Assembly (NCBI RefSeq): GCF_032586155.1
Contig: NZ_JAWHTC010000007.1
Span: forward strand, 62,001-126,000
Reading direction: 5' to 3'
Length of the DNA: 64,000 nucleotides
Source: JAWHTC01 sp032586155
GTDB lineage: Bacteria > Pseudomonadota > Alphaproteobacteria > Rhodobacterales > Rhodobacteraceae
Shown: piece after piece, positions 60,852 to 64,000 of the stretch
How positions within the stretch are numbered: position 1 is the first letter of the stretch
Layout: each line of letters begins with the position of its first letter
Notes under the pieces: generated by a model
What the model was told of the DNA's origin: nothing
Database searches by the model: none
Seen by the model: the letters and a program-made list of their open reading frames with translations, nothing else
Position numbers and translations under genes: made by a program

Positions 60852-61312
60852 AACTTGGCTTGGTCCTTTTGCCAAACATGCGGCTTCATACGTTCCATCC
60901 CTGCGAGCCAATCAGTGTTAGCAATGCCGACAATCAGAACGGCGGTTCGGCTAAGACTCAGTTTTTCGCATGCTATCATGCAAGGCCATGACTCAGATCA
61001 ATGGTGTCTCCGCTTGTGCTAGAGCATAACCGCGGCACAGAAACCTACATCTAACACTAGTTTTGGCGTTGCAGGAAAAGCCTGGACCAGCTTTTTTCGT
61101 AGCCGCCAGCCATGCGGGCCCAGCTGAGACCAGTTCAAATTCGTCTGACAACAACTTCCCCGGAATACCTTGGCGCCTCTTCTTCGCGAAGATGGGCATT
61201 CGGAAAACGCCACATATGCGCCCAAATTTCGTGCGGAATTGGCGGTATCCGGAAACCGGGTGCACGTTTGGCCACCCCAAAAGACGCATGCGGGCTATAA
61301 GCGAGAAAAATT
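60852..61312. other. 461-base divergent spacer without a supported gene
   Basis: The region must contain the promoters of the leftward hydrolase and the rightward spermidine-synthase-like gene. AAAAGC ... GCTTTTTT (61076-61097) forms a hairpin with T/A runs on both strands, an odd place for a terminator and possibly the end of a small RNA. A 193-codon frame across 61063-61644 overlaps the next gene and shows no family. Confidence 0.4.
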
Positions 61313-63553
61313 ATGAGCGACTGGACCACGAACGGGATACGAGCGGCAAACCTCGATCGAATTGTGCCCGTGTTTTTCACCGCAACAATTTTCTTGTCAG
61401 CCTGTTTGCTGTTCTTTGTCCAACCCTTGTTCACGAAGCTTGTATTGCCGACCCTGGGTGGAAGCCCGGCCGTATGGACAACGGCTATGCTGTTTTTCCA
61501 AAGCGCGCTGTTGGTCGGGTACTTCTATGCACATGTCGTGAACCGCTTTGTCGCGCCACGGGTTCAACCCTGGCTGCATATGACATTTTGGGGCAGCGCA
61601 TTGTTATTCCTGCCACTGGCCCTGCCTCAGGATTGGAACTTTGATCCCGACAAATCAGTGGCAACCCAAACACTCGTGCTATACGCGATCGGCGTTGGAA
61701 TGCCGTTCGCCTTTTTGTCTGCGAACGCACCGTTGATCCAGGCTTGGTACCGCCGCACGGGTGTGTCCTCGGCCGATGACCCGTACTTTCTGTACAGCGC
61801 GTCAAATCTGGGGTCGATGATTGCTCTTTTTTGCTTTCCGCTTGTTGCCGAACCGTTGTTGGGCGCGGCTCACATTTCAGCCTTCTGGGCCTATGGCTTT
61901 GCTGCGCTCGGTATATGCTTTTTTGCGCTTGCTGCATTGGTAATGCTCAGCTCGCCACCATCTGGTGAACCGCAGGCGATGCAAAGTGACACATCCGTGC
62001 AGGTCGCAAACCCAGTAACAGCTGCGCAAGTGGTCAAATGGTTGCTGCTTGCCTTTATCCCATCTTCGTTGATGCTCTCCACAACAACGAAAATCACAAC
62101 AGATCTCGGATCGTTGCCCTTGTTGTGGATTTTGCCTTTGGCGCTTTTCCTGCTGAGTTTCGTGGCCACATTCAAGGACCGACCGTGGCTATCGGACAGC
62201 CGCAGTGAAAACCTGCACGTTTTGGCGGCAATCATCGCATTGGGCATTTTCGTCAGCAGCCAGGTCGGTCAGTTGAACCTTTGGGTAAAGTTCTCCTTGC
62301 TGCCATGCTTCATGCTCGTTGCGCTTTTTTGCCATCGCCAACTGTATTTGTCTCGGCCCGATGCGATGCATCTCACGACCTTTTACCTGGTCATGTCGGT
62401 CGGTGGTGCGCTTGGCGGCGTTTTCAATTCGCTGGTCGCGCCCGTTGCGTTTGACAAGGCTTACGAAGGGCCGATCGTGCTTCTTCTGGCGCTTCTGGTG
62501 GGTATGTATCTCAGGCCCAAGGGGACGCGGCACGATCCACTGCGTGCCATCGTGCCGCAAATAGTGCTCGTCATTGGCTTCATCGTCGCGTTTCTGACCC
62601 TTGGTATCCAATACGCCGTTGGATTTGTCTGCTTCATGATCTTTGTGGCCTACAAATTCGCGCCAAACCGCATCGCTGTGACCAGCACGCTGATCGCGGC
62701 ATCATGCGCAGGCCTGTTGCTGGCCACCGAAGAAGGGTCCCGTTTCCAGGACCGGAGTTTCTTTGGCACGCATCGTGTTCTCGATACACGGCAGGACGAC
62801 GGCAGCGTGGTTCGGGTTTACAAGAACGGCTCAACCGTGCACGGGGCACAGCTTGTCGCGCCGCAAGTCGGCTCCGATCGCCCGCAGCCGCTTACGTACT
62901 ACTATTCCAAGTCACCCATGGCCCAGGCCGTCACATCAGGGATTGGTGGAAACACCGCACGGGTCGGGATTGTGGGGCTGGGGACTGGTGCGCTTGTGTG
63001 CTATGCGCAGCCCGATCAGAAATGGGACCTGTATGAAATCGACCCGATGGTTGACCGGGTTGCGCGGGACTCGTCGCTGTTTACCTTCATTTCGTCCTGC
63101 GCGCCCGATGCACCCACCCATATCGGCGATGCACGGATCGTGTTGCAGCAACAGACAGACAAGGAATTTGATGTTCTGGTCATCGACGCCTACAGCTCTG
63201 ATGCGGTGCCGGTGCATCTGACCACCCTGGAGGCGATGCAACTCTACAAGGACAGGCTCTCCCGGAACGGTGTTCTGGTCTATCATATCAGCAATCGATA
63301 CTACGACATCGAGCGGCCGCTCGCGCGTTCTGCAAGGGCGCTTGGCCTGCGTATCTGGAAAAACGATCACACGCTTGCAAGCGGTGCCATCCAGGGTGCA
63401 ACCGGCTCAAACGTTGTCATATTGGCACGCTCAGAAACCGACGCGGCAGCCATTCTCGCGCGCGACGCCAACTGGTATGAAATCCAGGATGATGGCGGGC
63501 GGTTGTGGACGGATGACTATGCCAATCCTCTGGGAATTCTCAGGGGTTTTTGA
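61313..63553 (+). CDS. Membrane-fused spermidine-synthase-like protein
   Basis: The 746-residue protein has about 12 hydrophobic segments (residues ~15-465) fused to a C-terminal SAM/decarboxy-SAM-binding domain: VGIVGLGTGALVCYA, LYEIDPMVDRVARD and VLVIDAYSSDAVPVHLTT, as in fused MFS/spermidine synthases. Whether it makes a polyamine or acts in another aminopropyl transfer or methyl transfer is unknown; no speD neighbour. ATG 61313 with only a weak ribosome site. Polyamine-related genes lie at 38959-52735. Confidence 0.85.
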   Translation: MSDWTTNGIRAANLDRIVPVFFTATIFLSACLLFFVQPLFTKLVLPTLGGSPAVWTTAMLFFQSALLVGYFYAHVVNRFVAPRVQPWLHMTFWGSALLFLPLALPQDWNFDPDKSVATQTLVLYAIGVGMPFAFLSANAPLIQAWYRRTGVSSADDPYFLYSASNLGSMIALFCFPLVAEPLLGAAHISAFWAYGFAALGICFFALAALVMLSSPPSGEPQAMQSDTSVQVANPVTAAQVVKWLLLAFIPSSLMLSTTTKITTDLGSLPLLWILPLALFLLSFVATFKDRPWLSDSRSENLHVLAAIIALGIFVSSQVGQLNLWVKFSLLPCFMLVALFCHRQLYLSRPDAMHLTTFYLVMSVGGALGGVFNSLVAPVAFDKAYEGPIVLLLALLVGMYLRPKGTRHDPLRAIVPQIVLVIGFIVAFLTLGIQYAVGFVCFMIFVAYKFAPNRIAVTSTLIAASCAGLLLATEEGSRFQDRSFFGTHRVLDTRQDDGSVVRVYKNGSTVHGAQLVAPQVGSDRPQPLTYYYSKSPMAQAVTSGIGGNTARVGIVGLGTGALVCYAQPDQKWDLYEIDPMVDRVARDSSLFTFISSCAPDAPTHIGDARIVLQQQTDKEFDVLVIDAYSSDAVPVHLTTLEAMQLYKDRLSRNGVLVYHISNRYYDIERPLARSARALGLRIWKNDHTLASGAIQGATGSNVVILARSETDAAAILARDANWYEIQDDGGRLWTDDYANPLGILRGF

Positions 63554-64000
63554 ACCCTGGGCCAGATCATGACAGAGGACAAAAGTTGCGGCTTGAGCCC
63601 CGGCGTTATCGGTTGGGCTAACACGTCAGTAGCCCGATGCAATTTATGGCTTTGTTGTAAGCCCACATTGGCTTTTTCCAGGTTTTCCGCTCGTCCTGCA
63701 TCGCCGCTGTTAGGTAACTGAGCAGCGAATGACAGCTTCCCGCCCTAAATGGGCTTTTGCGTGTTACACTTGGATAGGCCACTTCGAGCCGCTTGCGGAA
63801 ATGTCGAATTTGCGCTGCGTGCACTCGCAGCAGATTTTCCGCCGCAATGCGGTAGGAATCGCAGCCGTAGTGCAGCGAGAAAAGCGGCTATCCATGCGTT
63901 CTGTGGCAGAGACGAAGTGGGCAACGACCCGGTAACGGACGAGGGGTGCTTTCATGGCTCATGCACCAATGGCAGCTATCTGAGCATTACTCGTCTTGTC
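63554..64000. other. 447-base terminal spacer without a supported gene
   Basis: Two opposite short frames (63618-63824 minus, 63729-63935 plus) show no family. GCCC-TAAAT-GGGC at 63742-63754 is a small hairpin. The sequence AGCAGCGAATGACAGC followed by TTCCCGCCC has the flavour of intergenic sequence that recurs in roseobacters, by recollection only. Confidence 0.35.

Noticed and set aside
61063..61644. A 193-codon frame overlapping the start of the spermidine-synthase-like gene
   Set aside because: Out of frame with a strongly supported membrane protein and without motifs.

Overview
The window looks like a chromosomal segment of an alphaproteobacterium of the Rhodobacterales, probably the marine Roseobacter group. 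The grounds are high GC content, roseobacter-style metabolic gene content (propionyl-CoA synthetase, class II HMG-CoA reductase, isoquinoline-type molybdo-hydroxylase, TRAP and polyamine ABC transport), and TTTGCAAA-type ScfR/PccR operator repeats in front of prpE. No species can be named from the sequence alone. I saw no rRNA, tRNA, CRISPR array, integrase or complete mobile element.

Layout. 1-9.1 kb is core metabolism: the C-terminal part of a malic enzyme, prpE with an operator cluster, mvaA, an SDR, NAD kinase, glyA and a class V aminotransferase. 9.3-13.9 kb holds an AraC regulator/M50 peptidase pair divergent from iorAB. 14.2-21.9 kb carries ybgC, an argE / LysR / RidA / flavin monooxygenase group, and a LuxR-type regulator divergent from a flavoprotein related to di/trimethylamine dehydrogenase.

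21.9-38.1 kb is the most unusual part: a divergently arranged, protease-rich island resembling NTPase-controlled biological conflict (anti-phage or cell-death) systems. Leftward from a central promoter run an EAD1-trypsin protease, an EAD1 protein with a degenerate P-loop ATPase, a STAND/NACHT-like ATPase with TPR-like repeats, a second trypsin-like protease, and a 1005-residue caspase-like protein with a transmembrane helix, an amidase_2/PGRP-like domain and a C-terminal SH3-like tail. Rightward run an SGNH hydrolase interrupted by an in-frame TGA and a trypsin-nuclease fusion. Beyond an IS3-family remnant are a truncated gene, a CHAT protease, and a TPR protein that looks frameshifted away from the CHAT gene. 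A dead ABC ATPase gene follows.

39-44.4 kb has N-carbamoylputrescine amidase, then a leftward gene group encoding cytochrome P460, a Tat-exported tyrosinase, a small exported protein, another trypsin-like protease and a papain-like protease. 44.7-57.5 kb is transport and catabolism: a potDABC-type polyamine ABC operon, and a long overlapping operon (N-formylglutamate amidohydrolase, TRAP QMP, glutamine synthetase-like ligase, aldehyde dehydrogenase, Fe-alcohol dehydrogenase) divergent from an RpiR regulator across a 13-bp inverted repeat. 57.9-63.6 kb holds a PlsB-like acyltransferase overlapping an alpha/beta hydrolase, and a membrane-anchored spermidine-synthase-like protein.
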